This document shows, piece after piece, positions 37,703 to 47,520 of a DNA stretch of 64,000 bases (within the stretch, counting starts at the first letter, position 1; each line of letters begins with the position of its first letter). The notes beneath the pieces were generated by a model. It did no database searches. It had not been told where the DNA came from and saw nothing but the letters and a program-made list of their open reading frames with translations. The position numbers and the translations under genes are program-made. Origin of the DNA: Aurantiacibacter sp. D1-12. GTDB taxonomy: Bacteria; Pseudomonadota; Alphaproteobacteria; Sphingomonadales; Sphingomonadaceae. The stretch spans positions 1 through 64,000 of the forward strand of contig NZ_JAPJZJ010000004.1 in the NCBI RefSeq assembly GCF_028858515.1. The letters are read 5' to 3'.

Positions 37703-39157
37703 CTAGAAGAGCTCGGCCTGCCCCGTATCGGCTCCCTTTGCCTTCGGCTTGGCCGCTTTGCGCGGCTTGCGGGGCGTGTCGCCGGGAGTGGCCTGTATCT
37801 CTCCGTCAGCAAATTTGATCCCGAGCAGAGACTCGCTTCCAGCCGCAGCTGCACTGGTCACCGCCTTTCCGTCCGCGCCTTTCACCATCGCATAACCGCG
37901 CGAGAGCGGCTTTTCCGGGTGCAACTGCTCGGCAAGTCGCGCGAGGGCGTCAAGCTGCTGGCGACGTTCGATAATCGGGCGTGTGACGAGCTGCGGAGCG
38001 AGCCTTGCCGACGTTAGCCGCTGCGCCGCATCGCGCCATGCGCTGCGCAGAATCGCAGGTGAGAGCCGCGCTTCGGCCAAACGTTCGCGGCCCTTGCTCG
38101 CGCGGTCGATCAGCCCGCGTCGCAAACGTTCACCCAGCTCATCCAGCTTCTGCGCCTGCGGTTGAAGCAGCTGATTCGCGCCTGGAAGCCGCTGCACCCG
38201 CGCTTCGAGCCGTTCGCGACCCAGATCGACGGGCCGCATAACCACCTTGCGCTGGCGCAGCGCGAGATCATCGAGTGTCGCTTCCAGCTCGCGCTTCACC
38301 GGCACCGCCATTTCCGCCGCTGCCGTTGGCGTCGGCGCACGCTTGTCGGCGGCGAAATCGCACAGCGTCGTGTCTGTCTCGTGCCCCACCGCGCTGATCA
38401 CCGGGATCGGCGATTCGGCGACAGCGCGCACGACTGGCTCTTCGTTGAAGGCCCACAGGTCCTCGATCGAACCGCCCCCTCGCGCGACGATCAGCAAGTC
38501 AGGCCGTGGCACCAAGCCGCCCGGCTCAAGCGCTCCGAAACCGCGCACCGCGCTCGCCACCTGCTCGGCTGCACCCTGCCCCTGCACCAACACTGGCCAG
38601 ACAATCACATGCGTCGGGAAGCGATCTTCCAGCCGGTGGAGGATATCGCGGATCACCGCACCTGTGGGTGACGTCACGACGCCAATAACCTCCGGCGCGA
38701 ACGGCAGGCGGCGAATGTTGCCGAACAGCCCCTCTGCCTCGAACTTCTTGCGGTTCTTCTCGAGCAAGGCGAGCAGCGCGCCTTCGCCCGCTATCTCCAT
38801 CCGTTCGACGACGATCTGGTACTTCGAGCGCCCGGGATAGGTTGTCAGCTTGCCGCTCGCGATAACCTCCAGCCCGTCTTCCGGTTGGAACGGCAAGCGC
38901 CCTACCTGACCGCGCCACATGACCGCATCGAGCACACTCTTCTCGTCTTTCAGGCTCATATAGAGATGGCCCGATGCAGCGCGCTTCACGCCCGAAAGCT
39001 CTCCGCGCAGCCGCACAAAGCCGAACCGGTCTTCTACCGTCCGCTTCAGTGCCTGCGATATTTCGGTAATCGAAAGCGGCGCGGCATTGTCGCCGTCGCG
39101 CCCCTTCGCTACCAGTCCGCCATCACCGGAATCGTCGATTGGAGAGTTGCCAGCCAT
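37703..39157 (-). CDS. xseA: Exodeoxyribonuclease VII large subunit
   Basis: 484 residues from ATG 39157; the longer frame to 39277 lacks family support. An N-terminal OB fold ([19 protein letters not shown], residues 28-46) precedes the catalytic region with [31 protein letters not shown] and [11 protein letters not shown]. It degrades single-stranded DNA with XseB in repair. Its start codon overlaps that of the divergent purD by two bases; AAGGA six bases before ATG 39157 lies inside purD. Confidence 0.95.
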   Translation of the reverse strand: MAGNSPIDDSGDGGLVAKGRDGDNAAPLSITEISQALKRTVEDRFGFVRLRGELSGVKRAASGHLYMSLKDEKSVLDAVMWRGQVGRLPFQPEDGLEVIASGKLTTYPGRSKYQIVVERMEIAGEGALLALLEKNRKKFEAEGLFGNIRRLPFAPEVIGVVTSPTGAVIRDILHRLEDRFPTHVIVWPVLVQGQGAAEQVASAVRGFGALEPGGLVPRPDLLIVARGGGSIEDLWAFNEEPVVRAVAESPIPVISAVGHETDTTLCDFAADKRAPTPTAAAEMAVPVKRELEATLDDLALRQRKVVMRPVDLGRERLEARVQRLPGANQLLQPQAQKLDELGERLRRGLIDRASKGRERLAEARLSPAILRSAWRDAAQRLTSARLAPQLVTRPIIERRQQLDALARLAEQLHPEKPLSRGYAMVKGADGKAVTSAAAAGSESLLGIKFADGEIQATPGDTPRKPRKAAKPKAKGADTGQAELF

Positions 39158-40448
39158 GAATATCCTTGTCCTGGGTTCGGGCGGACGCGAACATGCCCTG
39201 TGCTGGAAGCTGGCGCAATCCGCGGCGATACAGGAACAGGGGGGAACGCTGTTCGCGGCTCCGGGCAATCCCGGCATGGCCGAATGCGCAACGCTGGTGA
39301 CATTGGATGCGAGCGATCACGCTGCCGTGGTGGCGTTCTGCAAGGAGCGCGCCATTGGCCTCGTCGTGATCGGGCCGGAAGCGCCGCTGGTTGATGGCCT
39401 GGGAGACACGCTCTCCGCCGCCAACATTCCCGTGTTCGGTCCTGGCAAGGAAGCCGCACAGCTCGAAGGCTCCAAGGCTTTCACCAAGGAAATGTGCGAC
39501 CGCGCCAATATCCCGACTGCAGGCTATGTCCGTTGCACCACGCTCGAACAGGCGAAACAGGCGCTAAGCACCTTTGCGCCGCCCTTTGTGCTCAAGGCCG
39601 ATGGTCTAGCGGCGGGCAAGGGCGTGGTCATCGCCGAAAGCAGTGATCATGCCAAAGAAGCGCTCGAAGATATGTTCGGCGGGAAGTTTGGCGAGGCTGG
39701 CGCCGAAGTCGTGATCGAGGAATTCATGCACGGAGAGGAAGCGAGCTTCTTCGCGCTGACCGATGGCGAAACCGTTGTCCCCTTTGGCACCGCGCAGGAT
39801 CACAAGCGCGTGGGCGATGGCGATACCGGGCCCAACACCGGCGGCATGGGCGCATATAGCCCCGCACGCGTGCTGGACGAGACGCTGGTGGCCGAAACGC
39901 TCGAGCGGATTGTCTTCCCCACCGTGCGCCAGATGCGCAAGCACGGGCACCCATACAAAGGCGTGCTCTACGCCGGGCTGATGCTGACCAACGAAGGCGT
40001 GAAGCTGGTCGAATACAACGCACGTTTCGGCGATCCCGAATGCCAGGTGCTGATGATGCGCCTGAAAGGCGATCTCGCCGAGTATATGCTCGCCTGTGCG
40101 AAGGGGTCGCTGGCCGACATGCCCGAACCCGAGTTCGCCGATGACACCGCGATGACCGTGGTGATGGCGGCGAAAGGCTATCCCGGCACACCAGAAAAAG
40201 GCGGGGCGATCCACCTCGGCCATTCCGAAGCAAGCGGCGCAAAAGTCTTCCACGCGGGCACTACGATGGACGGCGAACAGCTCGTCGCCAGTGGCGGCCG
40301 CGTACTCAACGTCACCGCTATGGGCCGCGACACCAAAGCCGCACGCGATGCCACCTACGCCGCTGTGTCAGCCGTGGAATTTCCGAGTGGCTTCTACCGC
40401 ACCGATATCGGCCATAGGGAGATCGGGCGCGAGTTGGAGCAGGGCTGA
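39156..40448 (+). CDS. purD: Phosphoribosylamine--glycine ligase
   Basis: 430 residues, starting [22 protein letters not shown]-grasp motifs are [11 protein letters not shown] near residue 146 and [16 protein letters not shown] near 285. It catalyses the second step of purine synthesis. GGAGAG about nine bases upstream lies within xseA, and no intergenic region exists for its promoter, so that must lie inside xseA. Confidence 0.96.
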   Translation: MNILVLGSGGREHALCWKLAQSAAIQEQGGTLFAAPGNPGMAECATLVTLDASDHAAVVAFCKERAIGLVVIGPEAPLVDGLGDTLSAANIPVFGPGKEAAQLEGSKAFTKEMCDRANIPTAGYVRCTTLEQAKQALSTFAPPFVLKADGLAAGKGVVIAESSDHAKEALEDMFGGKFGEAGAEVVIEEFMHGEEASFFALTDGETVVPFGTAQDHKRVGDGDTGPNTGGMGAYSPARVLDETLVAETLERIVFPTVRQMRKHGHPYKGVLYAGLMLTNEGVKLVEYNARFGDPECQVLMMRLKGDLAEYMLACAKGSLADMPEPEFADDTAMTVVMAAKGYPGTPEKGGAIHLGHSEASGAKVFHAGTTMDGEQLVASGGRVLNVTAMGRDTKAARDATYAAVSAVEFPSGFYRTDIGHREIGRELEQG

Positions 40449-40451
40449 ACC

Positions 40452-41447
40452 TTAGCCCAGCTTTTCTGCCATCAGAGCCTTCATATCGACTTCAGGACGC
40501 GGGCCGTAGTGGCTGATGACTTCAGCAGCGGCAACAGCGCCGCGCTTCAGACATTCATCGATCGGCTGACCCTTTGCGTGGCCGGAGAGGAAACCGGCAG
40601 CGAACTGGTCGCCTGCCCCAGTCGTGTCGACGACCTTGTCGATAGGCTCGGCTGCGGTTTCGAAGCGTTCGCCATTGGCGACACACACGGCCCCATCAGC
40701 ACTGCGTGTGGCGACGAGTACGGGCACCTTGTCCTGGATCGCAGCGAGGCCTGCATCGAAGTCGCTTTCGCCGGTAAGGCTTACAAGCTCGTGCTCGTTG
40801 ACGAACAAGATATCGATTACCCCGTCATCAATCATGGCGCGGAAATCATCGCCGTGGCGATCGATCACAAAGCTCTCGCTAGCGGTGAAGGCGACTTTGC
40901 GTCCGGCGGCTTTGGCCACATCGATGGCACGGCGCATGGCACGGCGCGGCTCTTCCGGATCCCACAGATAGCCTTCGAGATAGAGGATCGCGCCGCTGGC
41001 GATCAGGTCTTCGTCCAGTGCTTCTGCGGGCAGGAATTGGCCCGCGCCAAGAAAGGTGTTCATAGTGCGCTCGCCATCAGGGGTGACAAAGATCATCACC
41101 CGGCCCGTGGCTGGTTCGCCTTCGCGCGCCGGCGTATCGAAATCGATACCTGTGGCGCGCATGTCGTGGCGGAAGACATCGCCCAACTGGTCTGCAGCGA
41201 CCTGCCCGATAAATGCACACTGCAGGCCGAGCGTGGAAAGCCCTGCCAGCGTGTTCGCGGCGGATCCACCGGACAGCTCGCGCGCCGGAGGCATGGCATC
41301 GTAAAGCTCCTTGGCGCGGTCCTCGTCGATCAGCGTCATTCCGCCGCGATTGAGGCCCAGCTCCTCAACCAATTCGTCTTCGCAGCTGGCAATCACGTCC
41401 ACCACGGCATTGCCGATGGCGATAACGTCGTAACGGGGGTCGGTCAT
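40452..41447 (-). CDS. PfkB-family sugar/nucleoside kinase (adenosine kinase-like)
   Basis: 331 residues. The PfkB signature near residue 255 reads DTTGAGDQFAAGFL with the catalytic Asp, and the N-terminal GG motif is in ELSGGSAANTLAG. The start MTDPRYDVIAIGNAVVDV resembles adenosine kinases of this class. The substrate (adenosine or a sugar) is uncertain. It is convergent with purD, three bases apart. Confidence 0.86.
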   Translation of the reverse strand: MTDPRYDVIAIGNAVVDVIASCEDELVEELGLNRGGMTLIDEDRAKELYDAMPPARELSGGSAANTLAGLSTLGLQCAFIGQVAADQLGDVFRHDMRATGIDFDTPAREGEPATGRVMIFVTPDGERTMNTFLGAGQFLPAEALDEDLIASGAILYLEGYLWDPEEPRRAMRRAIDVAKAAGRKVAFTASESFVIDRHGDDFRAMIDDGVIDILFVNEHELVSLTGESDFDAGLAAIQDKVPVLVATRSADGAVCVANGERFETAAEPIDKVVDTTGAGDQFAAGFLSGHAKGQPIDECLKRGAVAAAEVISHYGPRPEVDMKALMAEKLG

Positions 41448-41539
41448 GAAAACTCCTAATCAGGCAATAATCGAATATTCGGCGCGATTGGCCGTGTGGG
41501 CGTTGACTTGGCGGAAGGGCCGCGCAATCGCAAGCGGTG

Positions 41540-42247
41540 ATGAGTGCAATCGGCAAATCTCTGGCGCTGGGCTTCGGGCAGTTGTTCGACGGCGCGGTGC
41601 TGCGTGTGTTGCTGAAGAGCCTTGCCGTGACTCTGATCGTGTTCCTGATCGTGGCCACAGTGGGCTGGTATGTGCTCGATTGGGCTCTGCTGAGCGGTGG
41701 CATGGAGGACGAAGCCTTTGCCGGCGCAGGTGCGATGCGCGAGGCTCTGGCGCTGATCATGGCAATCATCGGCCTTTGGCTGGTGTGGCGCGTCGTCGCG
41801 ATGGCAGTAGTCCAGTTCTTCGCCGACGAGGTGGTGATCGCGGTCGAGCGCAAGCACTACCCGCAGGAAGCGAGCATGGCGCGCGAACTGGGCTTTGGCG
41901 AACAAGCCGGCAATGCCTTGCGCGCGGCGGGGCGAACCTTGTTGTTCAACCTTCTTGCGGCTCCGATTGCGATTATCCTGCTGTTCACCGGGATCGGAAC
42001 ATTTGCGGTGTTCTGGTTCGTCAATGCCGTGCTGATCGGGCGCGAGCTACAGGACATGGTGTGGCTGCGCCACCAGCAAGATCGCGCAGAGATTGCACCG
42101 CTGGGCAAGGCCGACCGCTTTCTGCTTGGCGGGACCATTGCAGGACTGCTCGCCATGCCCTTTGCCAACCTTTTCGCACCGGTTCTGGGGGCAGCGAGTG
42201 CTACGCACCTTGTGCACCGTACACGCAACGCGCAAAGGGCGATCTGA
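41540..42247 (+). CDS. EI24-domain membrane protein
   Basis: 235 residues from ATG 41540; GTG 41537 is an alternative and no clear ribosome site is seen. Four to five hydrophobic helices and the N-terminal SLALGFGQLFDG match the EI24/CysZ-like family. CysZ transports sulfate, but related members have no known role. A lipoprotein gene follows directly. Confidence 0.78.
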   Translation: MSAIGKSLALGFGQLFDGAVLRVLLKSLAVTLIVFLIVATVGWYVLDWALLSGGMEDEAFAGAGAMREALALIMAIIGLWLVWRVVAMAVVQFFADEVVIAVERKHYPQEASMARELGFGEQAGNALRAAGRTLLFNLLAAPIAIILLFTGIGTFAVFWFVNAVLIGRELQDMVWLRHQQDRAEIAPLGKADRFLLGGTIAGLLAMPFANLFAPVLGAASATHLVHRTRNAQRAI

Positions 42248-42248
42248 T

Positions 42249-42689
42249 ATGCGTTTGAGCCTCTCCATCCTGGCCCTGGGCCTGCTCTCCGGCTGCATGA
42301 CAGCGCCCGGCGTCCCGGTGCAGGACGTGCCCCCGCCGCCGCGGCCGGTGGAAGGGACCACACAGGTGCCACCATCCCGCCCGGTGGAGCCGCGCCCCAT
42401 TGCCGGTGTGCCAGCACCGCAGATCATGGAAGGGCCGGGCCTGGGCGGCATCATCCGCGAACCCGCCACCGTGCTGACCCGCCGTTTCGGCCAGCCGCGC
42501 CTAGACGTGAGTGAAGGCGACATGCGCAAGCTGCAGTTTACCGGGCAAGCCTGCGTGCTCGACATTTTCCTCTATCCGCTCGCTCCGGGTGCAGAACCCG
42601 TCGCCACCTGGGTCGAGGCACGCCGTTCATCGGACGGTGCCAATGTCGACCGACTCGCCTGTATCCAGGCGCTTTCCGCCCGCGGCTGA
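42249..42689 (+). CDS. Small Pro-rich lipoprotein
   Basis: 146 residues from ATG 42249, directly after the EI24 gene. Lipobox LSGC lies near residue 16, then a Pro/Val-rich linker and a compact C-terminal domain with two Cys (QACVLDIFLYPLAPG; LACIQALS), which may form a disulfide. No family is recognised. It is likely co-transcribed with the EI24 gene. Confidence 0.72.
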   Translation: MRLSLSILALGLLSGCMTAPGVPVQDVPPPPRPVEGTTQVPPSRPVEPRPIAGVPAPQIMEGPGLGGIIREPATVLTRRFGQPRLDVSEGDMRKLQFTGQACVLDIFLYPLAPGAEPVATWVEARRSSDGANVDRLACIQALSARG

Positions 42690-42767
42690 CGCTCGCCAAG
42701 GGCATTGGTAACCCGAATTTAAGCCTGTTCTGTCAAAGCAGTCCCAAACAAGGGAACTTTGCCAATT

Positions 42768-43712
42768 ATGAGCATGCACTTCGCCAATATCGCACAGCAG
42801 GCCGCCGCCGACGGTGGCATTTCGGCCGAGGAAATTCTCGACATGCGCCGCGCCGGGTGGGCTGATGGCAAGATGACGCGTGAAGAGGCCGAAGCCGTGT
42901 TCACTGCGCAGCATGCCACCTCCAACCCGAGCGCGGAATGGAGCGACTTTTTCGTCGAAGCGATCCAGCAGCATGTCCTCGAAGGCAGTGAACCGCGCGG
43001 TTATGCGAGTGAGGAAGAGGCCGCATGGCTAATTTCGCAGGTCAAGGCGGACGACAAAGTCTGCTCGATGACCGAGCTGGAAGCGCTCACCTGCATTATC
43101 GAGAAGGGCCAGAATGTGCCCGCATCGCTCAAGAATTACGTGCTCGAAGTGCTCGAATCTGAAGTGATGGAGGGCACCGGCCCCACCCGCGATGGCGGCG
43201 AACTTTCCGATACGCATGTCTCCGAAGCCGAGTGCAAACTGATCCGCCGCGTGATTTTCGGTCAGGCAGGCGATCGCCCTGCCGCCGTCAGCCGCAGCGA
43301 GGCAGAGATGCTGTTCCGTATCAAGGATGCGACCGAGCACGCCGCCAATGCGCCCGAATTCAAGCGCCTGTTTGTCCAGGGCGTGGGCAATTACCTGGCG
43401 GGCTTCTCCGCCGCATCGGGCCAGATCTCCCGCCAACGCCAGATGGAGCTTGATGCCTTCATCGCCGACAACAAGGCCAGCGTCGGCCGGTTTATGGGCG
43501 AAATGGCAGTGGCCGCACCGAACGTGTTCGGCGTGGTGTTTGGCAAGCGTGATGCAGGCCCGACCCGTGAGGAGCGGATTGCCGAGGATGCAGAGGTGAC
43601 CTCGTCAGAAAAGAGCTGGCTCGACGGCCAGATCGAAGTGAACGGCAAGGTAGATGAGTACGACAAGGCCCTCCTCGACTTCATCGCCGAGGAAGCGGGC
43701 CAACAAGCCTAA
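42768..43712 (+). CDS. Acidic helical-repeat protein
   Basis: 314 residues from ATG 42768; TTG 42759 and ATG 42774 are alternatives. About four related segments are visible, each of the type Ser-x-x-Glu followed by Leu-rich helix, an Asp/Gly turn and Glu-x-x-Leu (ISAEEILDMRRAGWADGKM; SEEEAAWLISQVKADDKV; VSEAECKLIRRVIFG; TSSEKSWLDGQIEVNGKV). This suggests tandem helical or EF-hand/TerB-like modules. There is no signal peptide. The function is unknown. Its TAA shares bases with the convergent gene's TAG. Confidence 0.7.
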   Translation: MSMHFANIAQQAAADGGISAEEILDMRRAGWADGKMTREEAEAVFTAQHATSNPSAEWSDFFVEAIQQHVLEGSEPRGYASEEEAAWLISQVKADDKVCSMTELEALTCIIEKGQNVPASLKNYVLEVLESEVMEGTGPTRDGGELSDTHVSEAECKLIRRVIFGQAGDRPAAVSRSEAEMLFRIKDATEHAANAPEFKRLFVQGVGNYLAGFSAASGQISRQRQMELDAFIADNKASVGRFMGEMAVAAPNVFGVVFGKRDAGPTREERIAEDAEVTSSEKSWLDGQIEVNGKVDEYDKALLDFIAEEAGQQA

Positions 43713-44152
43713 GCGCGGCTATCGTCGAAATCGAGCGGTGCCTCGGCCCCGCCCAGTTTCGGCTTTGGGCCTTTGGGCGGTTCGACCGGTACGGCAAGCC
43801 CGCTTTCAGGCGGCTTGCGGCGCGGTTTCAAGTTCGGCTTTTTGAAGAAATTCTTCGCATCGCGCAGCCATGCCAGCTCGGCCTTGAGCATTATCCGCTC
43901 GTCACGGTCTCGACGAGCTGTCAGCCTGCTTAGCTTGGCCATGTTTTCCTGAATGCTCAAATCAAGCAGCCGGACAATCTTTCCGTCAGCACGCCGAGCA
44001 GCAACATCAAGCGCGTTCGTGGCCAGATGCGCCGCATTTTGCCTGATGGCTTCCTGCCTGAATTGCTCACGATTGTGTGCGCTCAGTCGCTTCGGAGCAT
44101 TGCGCAACAGGTCGTCGAGCCTCTTCTTGTAGTTGCGTTCGGAGTTCGACAT
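43709..44152 (-). CDS. Basic protein of unknown function
   Basis: 147 residues, strongly basic, starting MSNSERNYKKRLDDLL. The N-terminal 100 residues look helical with many Arg/Lys; the C-terminus is Pro-rich (PVEPPKGPKPKL) and ends acidic. No signal peptide, membrane segment or known family is seen. It may be a nucleic-acid-binding or scaffold protein, but this is only inference. Confidence 0.62.
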   Translation of the reverse strand: MSNSERNYKKRLDDLLRNAPKRLSAHNREQFRQEAIRQNAAHLATNALDVAARRADGKIVRLLDLSIQENMAKLSRLTARRDRDERIMLKAELAWLRDAKNFFKKPNLKPRRKPPESGLAVPVEPPKGPKPKLGGAEAPLDFDDSRA

Positions 44153-44218
44153 GCAAGGCGCTATACCCTAATAACACACCGAAATCCATAGGACTGGAAG
44201 CGCAGCGAAAAACGGTCG

Positions 44219-44581
44219 TCAGACCATAAAGCTTTCGCCACAGCCACAGGCGCCCTTGGCATTGGGGTTTTCGAACACGAAGCCGGCGGTGAAGTCGTCT
44301 TCCACCCAGTCCATCGTGCTGCCGACGAGATAGAGCACGCTCGCCCCGTCGATGTAGAACACGCCGCCCGGCGTTTCGATCTTTTCGTCGAATGCGACTT
44401 CCTCGGTCACATAGTCGACCGAATAGGCGAGGCCCGAGCAGCCACGGCGCGGGGTCGAGAGTTTGACGCCGATAGCGCCTTCGGGCGCCTTGGCCATCAA
44501 ATCGGCAACGCGCTGTTCGGCAGCGGGCGTCAGCTTGACGGCGGCTTTGGGGGCGGGACGGGTTGTGGTCGTATCGGTCAT
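44219..44581 (-). CDS. sufA: A-type iron-sulfur carrier SufA
   Basis: 120 residues from ATG 44581, overlapping the GNAT stop (ATGA); ATG 44599 is an alternative. The three conserved cysteines of the A-type family are present: GCSGLAY near residue 53 and CGCGESF near the C-terminus. It delivers Fe-S clusters to apoproteins. It is the last gene of the SUF operon. Confidence 0.92.
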   Translation of the reverse strand: MTDTTTTRPAPKAAVKLTPAAEQRVADLMAKAPEGAIGVKLSTPRRGCSGLAYSVDYVTEEVAFDEKIETPGGVFYIDGASVLYLVGSTMDWVEDDFTAGFVFENPNAKGACGCGESFMV

Positions 44582-45078
44582 ATTAACTTCTTCTGCCAAA
44601 ATAGCGCATGCCCTTCTGCGGGATCGAGCTGGTAGTCACCATAGCCGCAGCTTTCATACAGGCTCTTCGCCCGGCCATTGCCACTCAGGACCTCCAGTGT
44701 GACCTTGCATGCCCCGCGCTTCAAGGCCTCGACCTCTACGGCCTCCATCAAGGCGCGGCCAATACCTGCCCCGCGATGCCCCGGCATAACCGCCATGTCG
44801 TGGATATTGACGAGAGGTGCCGCGGCGAATGTCGAAAAGCCGGTGAAGCAATTCGCCAGGCCCACGGGCATATCATCAAGCCGCGCAATCAATGAGAAAG
44901 CGCCAGGCACGGATGCGAGCGCATCCACCAGAGTATCGCGCACATCATCCGAAAGCGGCTCGCCGCCACCCATGGGATCACGCGCATAGGCGTCGAGCAG
45001 GGACACAACAGCAGCAGCATCAGCAGCATCGCCATAGTCGGCGATGGTAATGGTCAGTCCGGGCGCAGCCGTGCTCAC
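44578..45078 (-). CDS. GNAT-family N-acetyltransferase
   Basis: 166 residues with the acetyl-CoA loop PGHRGAGIGRALME near residue 98 and the final SCGYGDYQ. It lies between sufT and sufA and is coupled to both by four-base overlaps. Its substrate is unknown, and no established SUF role is known to me. Confidence 0.85.
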   Translation of the reverse strand: MSTAAPGLTITIADYGDAADAAAVVSLLDAYARDPMGGGEPLSDDVRDTLVDALASVPGAFSLIARLDDMPVGLANCFTGFSTFAAAPLVNIHDMAVMPGHRGAGIGRALMEAVEVEALKRGACKVTLEVLSGNGRAKSLYESCGYGDYQLDPAEGHALFWQKKLI

Positions 45079-45578
45079 AACATCCCCAGTTCAAGCCGCG
45101 CTTCGTCACTCATCTTGGAGGGATCCCACGGCGGGTCCCATGTCACCACGACCTCGGCATCGCGCACGCCGGGCAGGCCCATGACGCGCATCTCGATTTC
45201 CTGCGGCATCGTTTCGGCAACGGGACAATGCGGCGTGGTGAGCGTCATGGTGACCACGACATCCGCGTCCTCGGCCACCTCGACGTTGTAGATCAGGCCA
45301 AGGTCATAAATATTCACCGGGATTTCCGGATCGTAGATGTCCTTGAGAGCATCGATCACGCTCTGGTGCAGTTCGCCGCCGGGCTCGCCAGGTGCAACCC
45401 CTTCAGGTTTCTTCGCGAGGAAGCCTTCGAGATAGTCCCGCTTGCGCTCCAGCTTCTCTCCCGCGGTTTCCTCGGGCAGCGGCGCATCTTCCACGCGTGC
45501 ACGCGGCGGTTTGGCCACCACATCTTCGTTTGGCGCAGGAGCCGCAACGTAATCCTTCTTGTCGGTCTGGTTGTCCAT
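45075..45578 (-). CDS. sufT: SUF-associated DUF59/MIP18 protein SufT
   Basis: 167 residues. A charged N-terminal region of about 65 residues precedes a MIP18/DUF59 domain with DPEIPVNIYDLGLIY near residue 84 and TTPHCPVAETMP near 113, including the conserved Cys. Family members help mature Fe-S proteins. It overlaps the next gene and abuts sufS. Confidence 0.9.
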   Translation of the reverse strand: MDNQTDKKDYVAAPAPNEDVVAKPPRARVEDAPLPEETAGEKLERKRDYLEGFLAKKPEGVAPGEPGGELHQSVIDALKDIYDPEIPVNIYDLGLIYNVEVAEDADVVVTMTLTTPHCPVAETMPQEIEMRVMGLPGVRDAEVVVTWDPPWDPSKMSDEARLELGML

Positions 45579-46765
45579 CAGCCGAAAATCCTCTTGGTGC
45601 GTTCGATGCCGCGGATCAGTGCGGCAACATCGTCTTCATCCGAATAAATACCGAAGCTGGCACGCGCGGTGGCGGGAATACCAAGCTTCTCCATCAACGG
45701 CTGGGCGCAGTGATGCCCGGCGCGGATCGCCACGTTCTCTTCATCAAGTATAGTGCCGAGATCGTGCGGGTGAATACCGTCAATCAGGAAACTGACGATC
45801 CCGGCGCTGTCGGCGGGGCCGAATAGCGTCACGTCATTCATCGCACCCAGTGCATCGCGTGTCTGCGCGACCAGCCGTGCTTCGTGGGCGTGGATTGCTT
45901 CAAGACCCACGCTGGAAACATAGTCACAGGCAGCGCCAAAGGCGACTGCTTCGACGATGGCGGGCGTCCCTGCTTCGAACCGCTGCGGTGCGGGAGCGAA
46001 GGTCGTCCCGATGAATGCCACCTTGTCGATCATCGCGCCGCCGCCTTGCCAAGGCGGCATGGCATCGAGCAGCTCCGCCCTGCCCCAGAGCGCGCCGATA
46101 CCGGTCGGGCCATAAAGCTTGTGCGAGGAAAAGGCGTAGAAATCGCAATCGATTGCCGCGACATCAACAGGCAGGCGCGGCACGGCCTGACAACCATCGA
46201 GCAGGAGCTTTGCCCCGACCGAATGCGCCAGATCAGCAGCGCGCTTCGCATCGAGCACCGAGCCGAGCACGTTGGAGACATGCGCGAAACTCACCATTGT
46301 GTGCTCGCGGGTCAGCATCGTCTCGGCAGCGTCGAGATCGATCTGTCCATCTTCGGTGATCGGACAGACGTCAACCTGCCAACCAGCAAGCTGCCATGGC
46401 ACGATATTCGAGTGGTGCTCCAACTCGCTGAGCAGCACGCGGCCCTTGCTCGGGTAGGAGTAGGCGGCAAGGTTGATCGCCTCGGTCGCACCGCGTGTAA
46501 AGGCAACTTCGCTATCGCTCGCGCCGATCAGGCCTGCGACCTTTCGCCGCGCCTCTTCATAGGCGAGCGTCATCTCGGCGGAGCGCGAATAGACACCGCG
46601 GTGCACGGTTGCGTAATCCGCACCAATCGCGCGTGTCATCGCATCGATCACCGCCTGCGGTTTCTGCGCAGTCGCAGCACTATCCAGATAGTGCCACTGT
46701 GCGCCATCTGCCGTAACGAGGCCGGGAAAGTCAGCCTTGCGCGAGAAGGTCAGCGTCTCGGTCAA
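45578..46765 (-). CDS. sufS: Cysteine desulfurase SufS
   Basis: 395 residues. The PLP lysine lies in AFSSHKLYGPTG near residue 219 and the persulfide Cys in RAGHHCAQPL near 352. It mobilises sulfur from cysteine for the SufBCD scaffold. No sufE is in the window; a partner may be elsewhere. It overlaps sufD by four bases. Confidence 0.95.
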   Translation of the reverse strand: MTETLTFSRKADFPGLVTADGAQWHYLDSAATAQKPQAVIDAMTRAIGADYATVHRGVYSRSAEMTLAYEEARRKVAGLIGASDSEVAFTRGATEAINLAAYSYPSKGRVLLSELEHHSNIVPWQLAGWQVDVCPITEDGQIDLDAAETMLTREHTMVSFAHVSNVLGSVLDAKRAADLAHSVGAKLLLDGCQAVPRLPVDVAAIDCDFYAFSSHKLYGPTGIGALWGRAELLDAMPPWQGGGAMIDKVAFIGTTFAPAPQRFEAGTPAIVEAVAFGAACDYVSSVGLEAIHAHEARLVAQTRDALGAMNDVTLFGPADSAGIVSFLIDGIHPHDLGTILDEENVAIRAGHHCAQPLMEKLGIPATARASFGIYSDEDDVAALIRGIERTKRIFG

Positions 46766-47520
46766 AGCGTCGCCTCGTCCAGCTTGGCCAGCGCCTGTTC
46801 CATCATCCGCTCGCGCACGTCATCATCGCTGCATTCGACGAAAGCATCGCCGATGAATGCCTGCACCAGCAGTTTACGCGCAACAGCGGGCGGCAGGCCG
46901 CGGCTCGCCATGTAGTAAGCTGCCATTTCGTCAAGCTGGCCAATGGCTGCGCCGTGGGCACAAAGCACATCGTCAGCGAAAATTTCGAGTTCGGGCTTGG
47001 TGTTGGCGGTGGCACCCTTTTCCAGCAGGATCGCCCGGAAGTTCTGCGCCGCATCGGTCTTCTGCGCATCGCGCACGACTTCGATGCGGCCGAGGAAATT
47101 GCCCGTCGATTTGCCCCACTGCACCGCGCGCACAATTTGGTTCGATGTCGCATTCGGCTCCGCATGGATCGTTCGAGTGACGAACTCGCGCGTGCTCGTG
47201 CCGCCGCCAATCGTCACGCCGCCGAATTCGAAATGCGCGCCGTCTTCCAATGTCACCTCGACCTCGACACGCCGATAGTCGCCGGTATCAAGCACACCGA
47301 ACGCTTCGAAGCGGCCGCCAGCGCCGACATGGACGCGCAGTCTATCGAGCGCATCGCCCTCGCTGCCGACCAATTCGCGTACGGTCTCGCCAGCGCCAAC
47401 CGTCAGCGTCCGCCAGGCATGCACCCGCTCGGGCTCCGCCGAAGCGAGCCACGCGCCATCCGAATAGCGCCAGTCCTCGTCACGGTTGGTGGGGTGCGTA
47501 AGGGTGGCTGCTTCAGGCAT
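46762..47520 (-). CDS. sufD: SufD scaffold subunit
   Basis: 252 residues, shorter than E. coli SufD but typical of alphaproteobacterial ones. The beta-helix core is recognisable (SKSTG-like segment WGKSTGNFLGRI; DDVLCAHGAAIGQLDEMAAYY near residue 185) and ends with SRGLPPAVARKLLVQAF. It forms the scaffold with SufB and SufC. It overlaps sufC by eight bases. Confidence 0.93.
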   Translation of the reverse strand: MPEAATLTHPTNRDEDWRYSDGAWLASAEPERVHAWRTLTVGAGETVRELVGSEGDALDRLRVHVGAGGRFEAFGVLDTGDYRRVEVEVTLEDGAHFEFGGVTIGGGTSTREFVTRTIHAEPNATSNQIVRAVQWGKSTGNFLGRIEVVRDAQKTDAAQNFRAILLEKGATANTKPELEIFADDVLCAHGAAIGQLDEMAAYYMASRGLPPAVARKLLVQAFIGDAFVECSDDDVRERMMEQALAKLDEATL

